64,000 nucleotides of DNA from Tenacibaculum singaporense (GTDB lineage Bacteria; Bacteroidota; Bacteroidia; Flavobacteriales; Flavobacteriaceae). Below the pieces are notes generated by a model, which did not search any database, was not told the DNA's origin, and saw nothing but the letters and a program-made list of their open reading frames with translations. The DNA is taken from positions 3,167,001 to 3,231,000 of the forward strand of contig NZ_CP032548.1 of NCBI RefSeq assembly GCF_003867015.1. Direction: 5' to 3'. Position 1 is the stretch's first letter, and each line of letters starts with the position of its first letter. The position numbers were made by a program, and so were the translations under genes. Shown here piece after piece: positions 8,200 through 17,624 of the stretch.

Positions 8200-10584
8200 T
8201 TAGAGGTTATACAACACACTTAATTTAGCATTTGTCCCTTCTCCAGTTCCTGTAAAAGTTCTTAAAGGTGCTGCCCATTGTGATCTTGCTGGTAAATAAT
8301 ATTCGTTTAACAGGTTATTTACCGCTAATGAAACTGATATATTTTCTTGCAATTTATAGTTCATAGACCAATTAAGTAAAGTGTATCCTTCTACAGGGAA
8401 TTGTGTATGCCTAAACGTATAATTATCGTTTGCATCTAAATACGGATTAAAACGATTTCTATCTCCTAAATTAGTCATACGTAAAGAAGTACTTATTTTA
8501 TTTGTTGGAACCCAGGTTACATAAGCTGTTAATTTTGGAGCTGCAATTACATCACCCCCTAAATAAGTTAAATTATTTTCATCTCCCACATTATGAGTTA
8601 AACCTTCAACATAAGAATACGAAGTTCCTACTTGTAATTTACTATCAAAGGCAGTATAATCTATTGCTATTTCTCCTCCATAAATATTTTGCGGCTTTTT
8701 AGATGGCACAAAAGAATTTATATTTTCATCAAATGCAACCCCTGTACCTAAATTAGAAACACTATAATACCCTACGGCTTCTAACCTAAAATTTTTGAAC
8801 TTTGATAAAAATCCGAACTCATAATTTTTGGTTACTGCCGGTTCTAATTGAATATCCTCAACACTATCTGCTTTTGCTGAGCGTAAAACAGAACCTAAAT
8901 CAGCAATTGAAAAACCTTGAGAGTAACTTACATAAGGAATAAACTCTTGGTGTTTAATATATCTTACACCTGCATTAAACGCTAAATTATCAAATCCTAG
9001 TTTACCTCCTTCTACTGCTACTGAAGGATTAAAATTACCATCTCCTAAAGGTGAATATGGTAACGTATTATAATCATCTATTGTAAGATTCATATCATCA
9101 TATCTTAATCCTGCTTTTAAAACCCATTCATCATTAAATTTCACTGTAGATTGTATGTATTGTGCCCAACTAAACATATCAATATTTGGCACCCATAATC
9201 TACCATCTAACAATCCTTGATTGGTTTTATCTTTTAACAAATCTAAACCATAGGTTAATGAAATCTCTGTTGATTCATTTGGAGTAAGTGTAGTGTTAAA
9301 ATTTGGCCTTAAACCATACTTTTCTGCATTAATTACTGATTGACCTCCGTTTTCAAATTTATCTGAATAAAAGAATATGTTTTTTGTTTTTTGATAATAC
9401 ACATCAGCTGTAAAATCTGTTGTACCATCAAAAATAGAATTTAAATCATATTTCAAATTTCCATTGTAGAGTTTAGATCCGGTAGGTTCTTGCCCTTCGA
9501 CTGATCCTTCAATACCATAACCAGGTGTTAAGGTGTAGTCTCCATTCTCATTATACACTTCAAAAGATCCAAGAACAGGTATAAATGGTGTGTCTTGTAA
9601 AGAATTATACAGGTTTCCTCCAATACTTATTTTTTGTCTATCAGATATTTCATACTCTAACTTAGCTAAAGCTGTATAAATTCTTGTATTATCTAATCCA
9701 TAAGTAGGAAGTATAACCTTACCATCTGCATCGTATTTATTTCCTGTTTCCTCATAACTACCACTTACGTAGTAATTAAACTTATCTATTTTTCCTCGTA
9801 ACGACTGATAAGCTCCGAATCCAAAAGCATCTTTCGTCTTTGTTAAGTTAGAAGTACCCCAAATATTAGTAGTCCCTTCTATCTTTTCATTTGCATTTGG
9901 CTTTTTTGTTATGTAGTTAATAAAACCTCCATTTCCTCCATTTCCAAAAATAGAGGTTGCCCCTTTTATTACTTCTACACGACTAATATCGTTAGGACTA
10001 ACAGATTTTATTCCTAATTGACCGTTACGTAAAGGAGTAGATTGAGGAACACCATCAATCATAACTAATAAAGAACGACCACGTAATGTTTGCCCCCAGT
10101 TAGAAAAGGTTCCTGTAGACACAGCTAAACCTGGAACAGTAAATTCTAAAATTTCATTAATATTAGTTGTTGAATTTGATAAGTCTACTAATTGTTTTTG
10201 GTTGACAACAGTTATTGATGCTGGTATCTCTGAAAGATATTCTGAACGTCTACTAGCAGAAACAACAACTTCGCTTAAACTCTCCGAATCTTCCTTTAAT
10301 GTTTGTAAAATCTCCACAGTGTTGTTTTGGGTAAATGCTATTTTCCTTATTTCTGTTTTGAAACCTACCATACTAAAAGTTACCATAAAAGACCCTTCTT
10401 TTATATTTTTTAATATAAAGCCTCCATTTTCATCAGAGGTAGTACCTTTTTGAAGCTCTGAAATATGAATATTAACTCCATAAATTGGTTGCCCTTGTTC
10501 ATCCTTTATTTTCCCTTTTAAACTAGACTGAGCTGATACTCCGAAGGTTAAAAATAAAGCTGCTGCTACTATGTAAAATTTCAT
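8200..10584 (-). CDS. TonB-dependent outer-membrane receptor, siderophore/iron type
   Basis: 794 residues. A signal peptide (MKFYIVAAALFLTFGVSAQ) is followed by a carboxypeptidase-like regulatory domain (residues about 22-105, SLKGKIKDEQGQPIYGVNI). The plug (about 110-225) has RGRSLLVMIDGVPQ and VEVIKGATSIFGNGG. The beta barrel runs to the C terminus, ending in a typical SVLYNL strand. It imports a large substrate across the outer membrane using TonB energy. Similarity of the plug and the neighbouring PepSY gene point to ferric siderophores; copper or cobalamin substrates are less likely. A full Bacteroidota promoter lies just upstream. Confidence 0.88.
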   Translation of the reverse strand: MKFYIVAAALFLTFGVSAQSSLKGKIKDEQGQPIYGVNIHISELQKGTTSDENGGFILKNIKEGSFMVTFSMVGFKTEIRKIAFTQNNTVEILQTLKEDSESLSEVVVSASRRSEYLSEIPASITVVNQKQLVDLSNSTTNINEILEFTVPGLAVSTGTFSNWGQTLRGRSLLVMIDGVPQSTPLRNGQLGIKSVSPNDISRVEVIKGATSIFGNGGNGGFINYITKKPNANEKIEGTTNIWGTSNLTKTKDAFGFGAYQSLRGKIDKFNYYVSGSYEETGNKYDADGKVILPTYGLDNTRIYTALAKLEYEISDRQKISIGGNLYNSLQDTPFIPVLGSFEVYNENGDYTLTPGYGIEGSVEGQEPTGSKLYNGNLKYDLNSIFDGTTDFTADVYYQKTKNIFFYSDKFENGGQSVINAEKYGLRPNFNTTLTPNESTEISLTYGLDLLKDKTNQGLLDGRLWVPNIDMFSWAQYIQSTVKFNDEWVLKAGLRYDDMNLTIDDYNTLPYSPLGDGNFNPSVAVEGGKLGFDNLAFNAGVRYIKHQEFIPYVSYSQGFSIADLGSVLRSAKADSVEDIQLEPAVTKNYEFGFLSKFKNFRLEAVGYYSVSNLGTGVAFDENINSFVPSKKPQNIYGGEIAIDYTAFDSKLQVGTSYSYVEGLTHNVGDENNLTYLGGDVIAAPKLTAYVTWVPTNKISTSLRMTNLGDRNRFNPYLDANDNYTFRHTQFPVEGYTLLNWSMNYKLQENISVSLAVNNLLNEYYLPARSQWAAPLRTFTGTGEGTNAKLSVLYNL

Positions 10585-10612
10585 TATATTTATTTAGATT
10601 TATTTTAAATTG

Positions 10613-10643
10613 CAAATATATCTCCTATCAAAATAGTAGCAAA
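10613..10643 (-). promoter_or_regulatory. Promoter of the TonB-dependent receptor gene
   Basis: On the minus strand TTTG (10643-10640), 19 bp, then TATATTTG (10620-10613), matching the Bacteroidota sigma factor pattern TTTG-N(17-23)-TAnnTTTG. The start codon at 10584 is about 25 bp after the expected transcription start. Confidence 0.65.
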
Positions 10644-11174
10644 CATTTATTACGAAAAACTGATTTTTTTCTTTCTGAAGAAATGAAACACCTAAAAACT
10701 ACTTACTTTAAAGATTCTTTTTCCTTTACTTTTCAAACTCTGTGAAAAAAGCCCCTTTAAAACCTTATTAAATATGACCAATAAGATACTTTTAAGTTTC
10801 ATTTAATAATTTAAACATAGATTATAAGGTTATAAATTAAAACTAATAGTGTTTTTATAGATTTAAATTCAAACTCAATCCAATTAAATTAGATTCAAAA
10901 ATTTGGTTGTAATATTTCCTTTCTCATATATTGAAAAAACAATTCCGGAATTCATCATTATTTACTAACTAAAAACACATGAACCTAACATGATTATACT
11001 TGCTTTAAAACTAATTATAATAACCATTAAAATTGCTTATTTATTACTGGAATTTATCTTTTAAGAAATTGACTAACCTTAGCTTATACTTTTCATTTTA
11101 AACTAAGTAAAGTTTAGTTTTTCTTATCATAACAAATTATTTTTCGTTATTTTTGATAGTAGAATCAACTACTA
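10644..11174. other. AT-rich intergenic stretch, nothing recognised
   Basis: About 530 bases between the receptor promoter and the next small gene. I see scattered stop codons in all frames, no convincing small reading frame, no hairpin with a T run and no tRNA-like structure. It probably carries the promoter for the following gene pair near its right end. Confidence 0.5.
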
Positions 11175-11327
11175 ATGAAAAAAAAAAATTTTAAGTTTTT
11201 AGCCAAACTAAACAAGGCGCTACTACCTTCCTTTACTAAAAAGGAATTGGATATATCGAAAGCATCAAAATTTCAATTGGCTATTATTGGATGGCGTGCT
11301 TATGTTACAATAAATTCGTTGGATTAA
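11175..11327 (+). CDS. Small conserved flavobacterial protein (sometimes labelled SsrA-binding)
   Basis: A 50-residue reading frame starting MKKKNFKFLAKLNKALLPSF and ending WRAYVTINSLD. Proteins of this size and pattern (basic start, LPSFTKK, then AIIGWR-Y-T) recur in Flavobacteriaceae, and are sometimes labelled SsrA-binding protein although they are far shorter than SmpB. I recognise the family by pattern only. It is 11 bp upstream of a DUF2007 gene and probably shares its transcript. Function is unknown. Confidence 0.65.
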   Translation: MKKKNFKFLAKLNKALLPSFTKKELDISKASKFQLAIIGWRAYVTINSLD

Positions 11328-11338
11328 AATTTACCATT

Positions 11339-11572
11339 ATGAACAAACATATTAAAGTTTTCTCAGGTTCTCAAATCTTTGTGAACAGGCTAAGTCAGTT
11401 ACTTAATGAAATTGAAGTTCCATATTTAGTAAAAGATAATAAAGAAGCTGGAAGAGTTGCTGGTTTTGGAACTTTAGGTAACTCTATTGACGTATTTATC
11501 TATGAATCAGACCTTGAAAAAGCTCAACGCATTATTGACGATTTTAAGCATCAAATAGAAGCTGACAAATAA
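11339..11572 (+). CDS. DUF2007 domain protein
   Basis: 77 residues: HIKVFSGSQIFVNRLSQLLNEIEVPYLVKDN, then FGTLGNSIDVFIYESDLEKAQRIIDDF. This is the compact alpha-beta DUF2007 fold, annotated as putative signal-transducing protein; its biochemical role is unknown. I chose the ATG at 11339 because an earlier in-frame ATG at 11291 overlaps the preceding small gene. It probably forms an operon with the preceding gene and ends about 75 bp before a tRNA gene. Confidence 0.75.
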   Translation: MNKHIKVFSGSQIFVNRLSQLLNEIEVPYLVKDNKEAGRVAGFGTLGNSIDVFIYESDLEKAQRIIDDFKHQIEADK

Positions 11573-11600
11573 TTTAAAAAGCTTGAAAAAAAAATTATTT

Positions 11601-11636
11601 TTTTGCTTTACATTTTAAAAAACATTCTTATATTTG
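11601..11636 (+). promoter_or_regulatory. Promoter of tRNA-Arg
   Basis: TTTTG (11601-11605), a 23-bp spacer and TATATTTG (11629-11636) match the Bacteroidota consensus. The tRNA starts 12 bp after the box, as expected for a stable-RNA promoter. Confidence 0.75.
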
Positions 11637-11648
11637 CACCCGCAAAAA

Positions 11649-11722
11649 GGCCTCGTAGCATAACTGAATAGTGCACTTGATTACGGCTCAAGAGGTTGCA
11701 GGTTTGAATCCTGCCGAGGTCA
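11649..11722 (+). tRNA. tRNA-Arg, anticodon ACG
   Basis: The seven-base acceptor stem GGCCTCG pairs with CGAGGTC (one G-T), followed by discriminator A. D stem GCAT/GTGC, anticodon stem CTTGA/TCAAG with loop TTACGGC (anticodon ACG), and T stem GCAGG/CCTGC with loop TTTGAAT are all present. No CCA is encoded. The gene is intact although its 3' end is the integration site of the following element, so the element restores the tRNA. Confidence 0.95.
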
Positions 11723-11728
11723 CAAAAA
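11707..11728. repeat. attL-type direct repeat inside the tRNA-Arg 3' end
   Basis: These 22 bases (T-loop end, 3' T stem, acceptor stem and following CACAAAAA) recur exactly at 40881-40902. One copy completes the tRNA and the other is isolated beside an integrase gene, the usual footprint of tyrosine-recombinase integration at a tRNA. Confidence 0.92.
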
Positions 11729-11734
11729 CAAAGA

Positions 11735-11765
11735 AAAACCCACTGATTTTCAGTGGGTTTTATTT
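11735..11765. terminator. Rho-independent terminator after tRNA-Arg
   Basis: AAACCCACTGA and TCAGTGGGTTT pair around a three-base loop and are followed by TATTTTT. It lies just inside the element. A differently sequenced terminator lies after the right repeat, so each junction carries its own terminator. Confidence 0.85.
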
Positions 11766-11819
11766 TTAAGGGTAAGTATAGTGTTAAGTATATTAAATTT
11801 TAGGTTATTTCCATATCCA

Positions 11820-12116
11820 TCAAAATAATCTTAAAACATCTTTCAAATTACTTAATATTAAAATTAAAATAATTAAAGGAAAGAAAGAATTTAAAAACAA
11901 GCTAAACAAAAAAGCGGTTCTCGAAATTAACTTACTTTTCAAATATTTAAAACCTACTAACCAACCTAGAGTACTTAAGATTATTCCTAATAAGATTAGC
12001 AAGAAAATTAGTAGTAACAAAAAAACACTCTCTTCTTTACCGAAAGATATTAACAACATAAAAAGCAGCAACGTAAATACTAAATTTACAACACCTACTA
12101 TTAATGGTTTTTTCAT
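11820..12116 (-). CDS. Small multi-pass membrane protein, unknown
   Basis: 98 residues, almost entirely hydrophobic, with about three membrane helices (residues 5-24, 29-55 and 66-90) and lysines at the loops. I do not recognise a family. It is the last gene before the left end of the element, 70 bp downstream of the immunity gene. It could be an additional immunity or export partner of the toxin operon, but nothing in its sequence shows that. Confidence 0.6.
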   Translation of the reverse strand: MKKPLIVGVVNLVFTLLLFMLLISFGKEESVFLLLLIFLLILLGIILSTLGWLVGFKYLKSKLISRTAFLFSLFLNSFFPLIILILILSNLKDVLRLF

Positions 12117-12187
12117 AGTTATTAAACTTCTTATTTTTACTGAATATAAAATAGGGACACTTTAAAATAGCACCCCTATTTAATAAT

Positions 12188-12673
12188 TTACAATTCTATT
12201 AAATCATCTTTAAAATTATAATATTGGTTTGGCTTCCAGTGATTAATAAATAGCTCTAAAAGTTTCTCCCAGTTTTCTCTAATACTATAATACTCGTAAA
12301 GTTCCCCTTCTTTAGGAAAGGTGAATTGAACCATATTATTACCGACTTTAGAACCTCCTATTGTAAAAAATATACTGTAAGATAATAACTCAATAACATT
12401 ACCATTCCATAAACCTAGGTTAAATGAATACTCAGGATATTCATCATCTGCACATTTTTTACAAAACATTTTTTTTATATAATCATATTCAATAACTACT
12501 TTATCTTTCAAGGCTTCTTTTTTACTGGAACCTGTTTTATACCAAGTGTTCAAACGGTTATCAAATCTTTTTAAACGCTCTAGAAAAATTATTAATTCTT
12601 CCGTACATTCTTTAAGTGTTTGTTTCCTGAAACCCCATGTAATTGTTATTTGTTGAATACTATTATTTTTCAT
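12188..12673 (-). CDS. Imm52-like immunity protein
   Basis: 161 residues without signal peptide or membrane helix. Early TWGFRKQTLKECTEELIIFLERLKRFD, a later LGLWNGN and a C-terminal INHWKPNQYYNF tryptophan motif resemble immunity protein 52, the usual partner of Tox-REase-5 toxins. Its ATG overlaps the stop codon of the toxin gene by one base (TAATG), so the two are translationally coupled. A cytoplasmic immunity protein would bind and block the nuclease in producing cells. The pairing is a strong part of the assignment; sequence similarity alone is moderate. Confidence 0.75.
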   Translation of the reverse strand: MKNNSIQQITITWGFRKQTLKECTEELIIFLERLKRFDNRLNTWYKTGSSKKEALKDKVVIEYDYIKKMFCKKCADDEYPEYSFNLGLWNGNVIELLSYSIFFTIGGSKVGNNMVQFTFPKEGELYEYYSIRENWEKLLELFINHWKPNQYYNFKDDLIEL

Positions 12674-15009
12674 TATCTAGGTGTATGTATAAATTTAATA
12701 TTTAACCCAAGCGGTTTTAATAACTTTTCAAATGCTAATCTTACATTATCGTGCTCAAAATGCCATTCAATTGGTAAATCACCTGCTGCTGCCCTTTGTC
12801 TTCTTGCTTGACTAACAATAGCGTCTTTTCCTGTAAAAAAAGATTTAAAAGTACCATCCGAATTCACAAAATTAAGCATTCCTGATTTAGCATCGCTAAG
12901 TATTCCATTTCTAAGCCCATCAAACTTAACACTGTTTAAAACAAAGCTCTCATTCCACTTTCTACCACTTATAAGTTCTTGGTAACTTTTGGCTGCATCA
13001 CTCATACTTTCACTAACAGTTTTCCATTGTCCTTTAGCTAAAACTCTTAAGTATTCAGTTAATTTAGTTTTTGCTATAATACCTCCTCCTTTAACTGCTA
13101 AAAAAGCTCCTCCCCCTTTGCTAGGAGATATAAAGGAAAGAATGTCTAAAGAATCTAAACCTAAACTTAACATACTTTTTAAAATACCTTCTCTGTATTC
13201 TACAATTATTAAACCGTCTTTTTTACGTATTTGAAATAACTCTGCCAACTGTTCATTTGAAATATCATTAGGCACTGCTATACCTAATTCTTTCATAATT
13301 CGTCGAGCTCTTTTCCCAACCCACTCTTTACTACCTACAACTCCACTAATTATAGCTAAAGCATTAAAAGTAGCATCTACAGCTGCTTGCACGGGTTTTA
13401 TTCCATATTCTTGTATAATCGGATCATTATTATAAATATTTGGATCAGGGCAACAATCTCCAGGGCAACAACCACTAATTTCATCAGGATATTTCCCTGT
13501 AGTTTTTACCTCTAGATTACTGTCTAAAATTATGTCTAATTTTATAGCTTGCTCTACAAAATTGTTAGCTTCTGCACTAACTATTCCATTAGTTTTATTA
13601 GCATCTACAAAAAGTCTTATTTCAGTTGCTTCTGGTATATTATTATATAACCATGATTTTTGAGTAGTATTGGTAATACCTAAATCTTTTACCATTTGCA
13701 CTACCAATCCAGCATTTTTTATACGCTGTATCTCTATCTGCTTTTTTTGCCTGTAAATACTTCCTAAATCTAAATCAGAACCCCAACTAGCCTTAGCCAT
13801 TTGTAAAATTCCTTTTATTCGGTTAGCTTCTTCTTCGGAAATACTATTCAACCATGTTAACTGGTTTTGGTTGGTTATATTTATATCCTCAACAATATAA
13901 TCTACTGCTAAATTATTATTAATGGGGGTTAACGCCATTAATCTATTAATTTCAGCTTCTTTAAGTTTTAAATGGTCTGCTTTAGCTTGAGGTTGTTTAA
14001 AAAAACTATTTCCATACTTGTTTTTAAGTATTACTTTCCAATAATCTGGATGAAAAACAGTTAACTCTCCTAATTTATTAGCTTTGGCATGATTTAAAAC
14101 AAATGTTTTTGTTCCAAAATCTTTAGGCCATACAGTTCCTGAGTTGCTACCTTTATAAACCTTGTTTATATATTTTTGCATCAAGTTTAACTCATTCCAA
14201 GTACTAAAGCTTTTAAAATGTGATTCTTTGCTTCTTAACAAATCAACAAAAAAGTTTTTCTTCTTTAGGAGTATATCGGAAGAAACAGAAGAAGGACTCA
14301 TATCTTTAATCATTTGGTTTAGCCTGTTCTTAATCCTTTGATTATCGTTCATAGCAACATCGTTACTATAGTATTTTGATAATTCATTTTTTAAAAGATT
14401 CGCAACTTCACTTAATGATTTATAATTAGATAAAGGTTGTCCATTATACTTGTATAAGCCGTATTTTGAATTATAAATGTTTCCGTTTTTTATTTCTTGA
14501 TGCCTTAATGTTAAACCTTTTACGTCTTTCATTATAGCTGTTCCCATTACTTTTTTTGAATTTATAGAACTACCATAAGATCGATTGTAGTAATTTACAT
14601 TATTGGTTGTTATACCCCTTTCTAGCCTTTCAAAATAAATGTCTCTTGCTACTTTATAATAATCACCATATTTACTAGTGGTATTGGTAAAAGTTATTCG
14701 GTCTAACTCAGTTTTCACTAATTTCTCTTGTATAAACAACCAATCACTTATCCCTTTAGATTGAATAGAATGAATTAAATTTTCCATTCGTAAAGTATGC
14801 TCAATATCATACTTTCTAAAACTGATATTTTCATATCCTTCGCAACGAAACTCTGTACATTCTGCTTTTGGTTGTGGGTTACCAATTATTACTGGACCAT
14901 CTTCTAAAAATTCATCACCAGGCATTATCCTTTGTGTTACTTGTGCGGATATTACACTAGAGGCAAATACTAAAACCATTAATATTATATGTAATATATT
15001 CTTTTTCAT
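12673..15009 (-). CDS. Exported polymorphic toxin with C-terminal Tox-REase-5 nuclease domain
   Basis: 778 residues. A Sec signal peptide (MKKNILHIILMVLVFASSVISAQ) is followed by a long, mostly alpha-helical body I do not recognise, then a cysteine-rich GCCPGDCCPDP patch near residue 515, a hydrophobic segment near 540-560, and a C-terminal nuclease domain. The last 85 residues contain KFDGLRNGILSDAK (DAK at 706-708 as the D/E-X-K core), QARRQRAAAGDLPIEWHF and a final NIKFIHTP, the Tox-REase-5 pattern. It should cleave DNA or RNA in a competitor cell. The gene lies 5 bp after a T9SS-sorted protein gene and is followed by an Imm52-like gene. Confidence 0.82.
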   Translation of the reverse strand: MKKNILHIILMVLVFASSVISAQVTQRIMPGDEFLEDGPVIIGNPQPKAECTEFRCEGYENISFRKYDIEHTLRMENLIHSIQSKGISDWLFIQEKLVKTELDRITFTNTTSKYGDYYKVARDIYFERLERGITTNNVNYYNRSYGSSINSKKVMGTAIMKDVKGLTLRHQEIKNGNIYNSKYGLYKYNGQPLSNYKSLSEVANLLKNELSKYYSNDVAMNDNQRIKNRLNQMIKDMSPSSVSSDILLKKKNFFVDLLRSKESHFKSFSTWNELNLMQKYINKVYKGSNSGTVWPKDFGTKTFVLNHAKANKLGELTVFHPDYWKVILKNKYGNSFFKQPQAKADHLKLKEAEINRLMALTPINNNLAVDYIVEDINITNQNQLTWLNSISEEEANRIKGILQMAKASWGSDLDLGSIYRQKKQIEIQRIKNAGLVVQMVKDLGITNTTQKSWLYNNIPEATEIRLFVDANKTNGIVSAEANNFVEQAIKLDIILDSNLEVKTTGKYPDEISGCCPGDCCPDPNIYNNDPIIQEYGIKPVQAAVDATFNALAIISGVVGSKEWVGKRARRIMKELGIAVPNDISNEQLAELFQIRKKDGLIIVEYREGILKSMLSLGLDSLDILSFISPSKGGGAFLAVKGGGIIAKTKLTEYLRVLAKGQWKTVSESMSDAAKSYQELISGRKWNESFVLNSVKFDGLRNGILSDAKSGMLNFVNSDGTFKSFFTGKDAIVSQARRQRAAAGDLPIEWHFEHDNVRLAFEKLLKPLGLNIKFIHTPR

Positions 15010-15014
15010 TGTAG

Positions 15015-16688
15015 TTATTTTTTTATGATAATTCTTGTGTTTCTTTCTTCTCCCGATAGTATTGTTACCACGTACACTCCTTTTGGTAAGTTTCTTCCCT
15101 CTACGTAGTATTGATAACTTCCTACTTCTTGGCTTGTGTATGGTTTTATGACTCTTTCTTGTAATCCATTTATATTTGTGATGGTTACTTTTGTATTTGT
15201 TGGTTCTTCTAATGAATAGGAAACAATTAAATCTTTTTCAAAAGGGTTAGGGTATAGTTTTATAAAACTATCTTCTTGTTTCGAAAGCGCTGCTAGGGCT
15301 TCTTCTGAAAGTTCTTCCTCTGAATTCTCTAATCCTCTTTTCTTTTTTAAGACAAAGCGAATAGGTACTCCTGATTCTTTCCAAGCATTCACATATGTTT
15401 CTAAACTTCCTGTTAAGTAAGTTTCTGAATTAAGTTGTTTGATAGAAACATCAGAAGAAAGTAATTGATGTTCTAAAACAGAAGGAATATTCTTGCTAAA
15501 TGAAATATGAGGTAATTCAACAGTAACATCATTAAAATAAAGACTGTTATCTAGTTTTATAAAATCTACATTTTGCTCTTTGTCAGCAATTGTAGTGGTT
15601 ACATGTAGTACGTCACTCCCTGCATCATACTTTGCTGTAATTTTAAAGGGTATTTTATTTTCAATATGAGTTGCTGACCAATCAAAAAATAGTAAATCTC
15701 CTTCCCATACTCCATTAAGTTGTTTTTTGGTAACTTTTGCTAATGTAGAGGTTTCTTCTTTCTCCAGAGCTTGTTTAATTTCCTCTACATTTACTATTTC
15801 TGAGCTTTGGGATACTTCTTTTGTTCTGTCAAAATTGGTTTTTAAAAACTCATTTGCTTTTACCACATTTTTATCTATTCCATAACCATAATAGTAACAT
15901 ACTCCTAACCAATATTTAGCCATTGGATAGTCGCTTTTTTCAAACCAATTAATTGCTTTGACATAATCTTGTTTAACGGTACCAAAACCTTTTAAATACA
16001 TATACCCTAAACTATAAGCAGCTTTGTTATTTCTTTTTTCAGCAGCTTTTTTAAACCATTTTATAGCTTTGTTATAGTTAAGTTTACACCCTTTACCATA
16101 TTTATATAAAACACCTAAATCAGTCATGGCAGAAACGTTACCCTGTTTTGCCGATTTTTTTAACAACTGAAAAGCTTTTATGTAATCTTCTTCTGTCTTT
16201 TTAATAGCATATAATCTAGCCATTAAAAGTTGAGCCGTAGCATTACCTGACTCAACACATGGAGTTAAATATTCTACAGCTTTTGATAAGGATTTTTCAT
16301 TATTTTTATCTAGATTCAGATAATACATTGCTTCCTCAATGTTAACTACGCAATCTAGCTCCTTCTGTGTTTCTTCTTCTTTATCTTGATTAGTTATTGT
16401 AGCTTTTTCAATACTTTCTTCAATCTTAACTTCAACGTCTAATAATTCTTCATCAATTGATACAGTTTCTTCTTTGATTTCAACTAAAGCTTTGTTTTTA
16501 ACCTCCAAAGCTTGTTTCTTAAGTAACTCATAGTCTTTTAGTGCTTTTACAAAATTCTTGGGGTTGTTTTCTGCTTTCAAATCTGTAAGTATCTTTTTTA
16601 GCTTTAGATTTTGACTCACGTCTTTTTCTTGTGCATTGAGCGCTGATGTACACAGAGCAATCAATACGATAATCCTAGTAATTTTCAT
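15015..16688 (-). CDS. Sel1-repeat protein with T9SS type A sorting domain
   Basis: 557 residues. Signal peptide (MKITRIIVLIALCTSALNAQ), a Lys/Glu-rich region, four Sel1-like repeats (about residues 150-290, for example AMTDLGVLYKYGKGCKLNYNKAIKWF), a beta-rich domain (about 320-450), and a C-terminal Por sorting domain starting KLYPNPFEKDLIVSY and ending VVTILSGEERNTRIIIKK. The sorting domain directs export through the type IX system to the cell surface. Placed first in an operon with a toxin and its immunity gene, it may act as surface carrier or docking partner of the toxin; that role is inferred from gene order only. Confidence 0.85.
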   Translation of the reverse strand: MKITRIIVLIALCTSALNAQEKDVSQNLKLKKILTDLKAENNPKNFVKALKDYELLKKQALEVKNKALVEIKEETVSIDEELLDVEVKIEESIEKATITNQDKEEETQKELDCVVNIEEAMYYLNLDKNNEKSLSKAVEYLTPCVESGNATAQLLMARLYAIKKTEEDYIKAFQLLKKSAKQGNVSAMTDLGVLYKYGKGCKLNYNKAIKWFKKAAEKRNNKAAYSLGYMYLKGFGTVKQDYVKAINWFEKSDYPMAKYWLGVCYYYGYGIDKNVVKANEFLKTNFDRTKEVSQSSEIVNVEEIKQALEKEETSTLAKVTKKQLNGVWEGDLLFFDWSATHIENKIPFKITAKYDAGSDVLHVTTTIADKEQNVDFIKLDNSLYFNDVTVELPHISFSKNIPSVLEHQLLSSDVSIKQLNSETYLTGSLETYVNAWKESGVPIRFVLKKKRGLENSEEELSEEALAALSKQEDSFIKLYPNPFEKDLIVSYSLEEPTNTKVTITNINGLQERVIKPYTSQEVGSYQYYVEGRNLPKGVYVVTILSGEERNTRIIIKK

Positions 16689-16965
16689 TTTTATATATTA
16701 ATAATTAAGTTAAAATTCTTAGCAATAAAATTTTACCCATACCGAAAAGGTATAGTTATAGGATTTCTTGGGGGAGCAGTATTTTAATTGTGGAGAATGG
16801 GGGATATAGACTTCATAGCCTTTTATCTAAACTTCTTCTCTAATTTTCTGGCAGTAAAGCTAAAAAAAGAAAATCAAAATACACTGTGGTTTTCCGCAAT
16901 TTGAAATGTGCTTTTATGTAAAATTTGTACGGTTTTAGTACGAATACAATATAAAAACAGGTGTT

Positions 16966-17589
16966 TTACACTCTTTTCACTCGTAGCTTCTTCACTTCCT
17001 CAATAGTTAAACCAGTAGCAAAAACAATCGTTTCATTATCGACTCCTTTTCTTTTTAACTGTTTAGCTATCTCGATATTTCTATTCTTTTCGATTATTTT
17101 CGACATTTCCTTTTTTATCTGTTCTTCTAAAACATATTTAGGAACATATCTTTTGCTTTTTTCTAATTCCTCTAAAAGACCTATATTTTTAAAACTCATA
17201 TAACTCTTATCAGAGATAATCAAATGGTCTATTACATGGGTATTTACTATAATCCCCACTTGTATCAATCTATCGGTTAAATTCTTATCGTTGTCGGATG
17301 GTGTTAACTCTCCACTTGGGTGGTTATGACATAACACAATTTTTACAGCTCTTTTTTGTAGGGCAAGACTAAAGACCTCCATAGGCTCTACCAAGGTTGC
17401 ATTGACTGTCCCTAAACTTATCAGTTCTATAAAAAGAATACGGTTGTTGTTTTCCAATCCTATAATCCAAAAATGCTCCCTGTTTTGGTCTATCTTACTT
17501 TCACGGAGTAATACCTTTTGCATGATTCCGTAAATATCATCTGAATTTAGAATTTTTATTTTTTCCGCTTCTGTCAATTTTATATCCAT
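16966..17589 (-). CDS. RadC-like JAB-domain protein
   Basis: 207 residues. The JAMM/MPN+ core is present: an early glutamate strand, then VKIVLCHNHPSGELTPSDND at about residue 90, giving the H-x-H-P-S-G-x(3)-P-S-x-x-D zinc motif. A C-terminal basic extension with a helix-turn-helix-like NETIVFATGLTIEEVKKLR follows. JAB proteins of this kind are common on flavobacterial mobile elements; no biochemical role is established, and the DNA repair role once given to RadC is doubtful. It lies between the toxin operon and the CBASS block. Confidence 0.85.
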   Translation of the reverse strand: MDIKLTEAEKIKILNSDDIYGIMQKVLLRESKIDQNREHFWIIGLENNNRILFIELISLGTVNATLVEPMEVFSLALQKRAVKIVLCHNHPSGELTPSDNDKNLTDRLIQVGIIVNTHVIDHLIISDKSYMSFKNIGLLEELEKSKRYVPKYVLEEQIKKEMSKIIEKNRNIEIAKQLKRKGVDNETIVFATGLTIEEVKKLRVKRV

Positions 17590-17624
17590 AAAAACAAAAG
17601 TAAGGTTTTATTTTATTTATCCTT

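Noticed and set aside
16736..16944. Small hairpins (ATACC/GGTAT and TTGTAC/GTACGAA) before the Sel1 operon
   Set aside because: Arms are short or imperfect and not linked to a promoter; not enough for a regulatory call.
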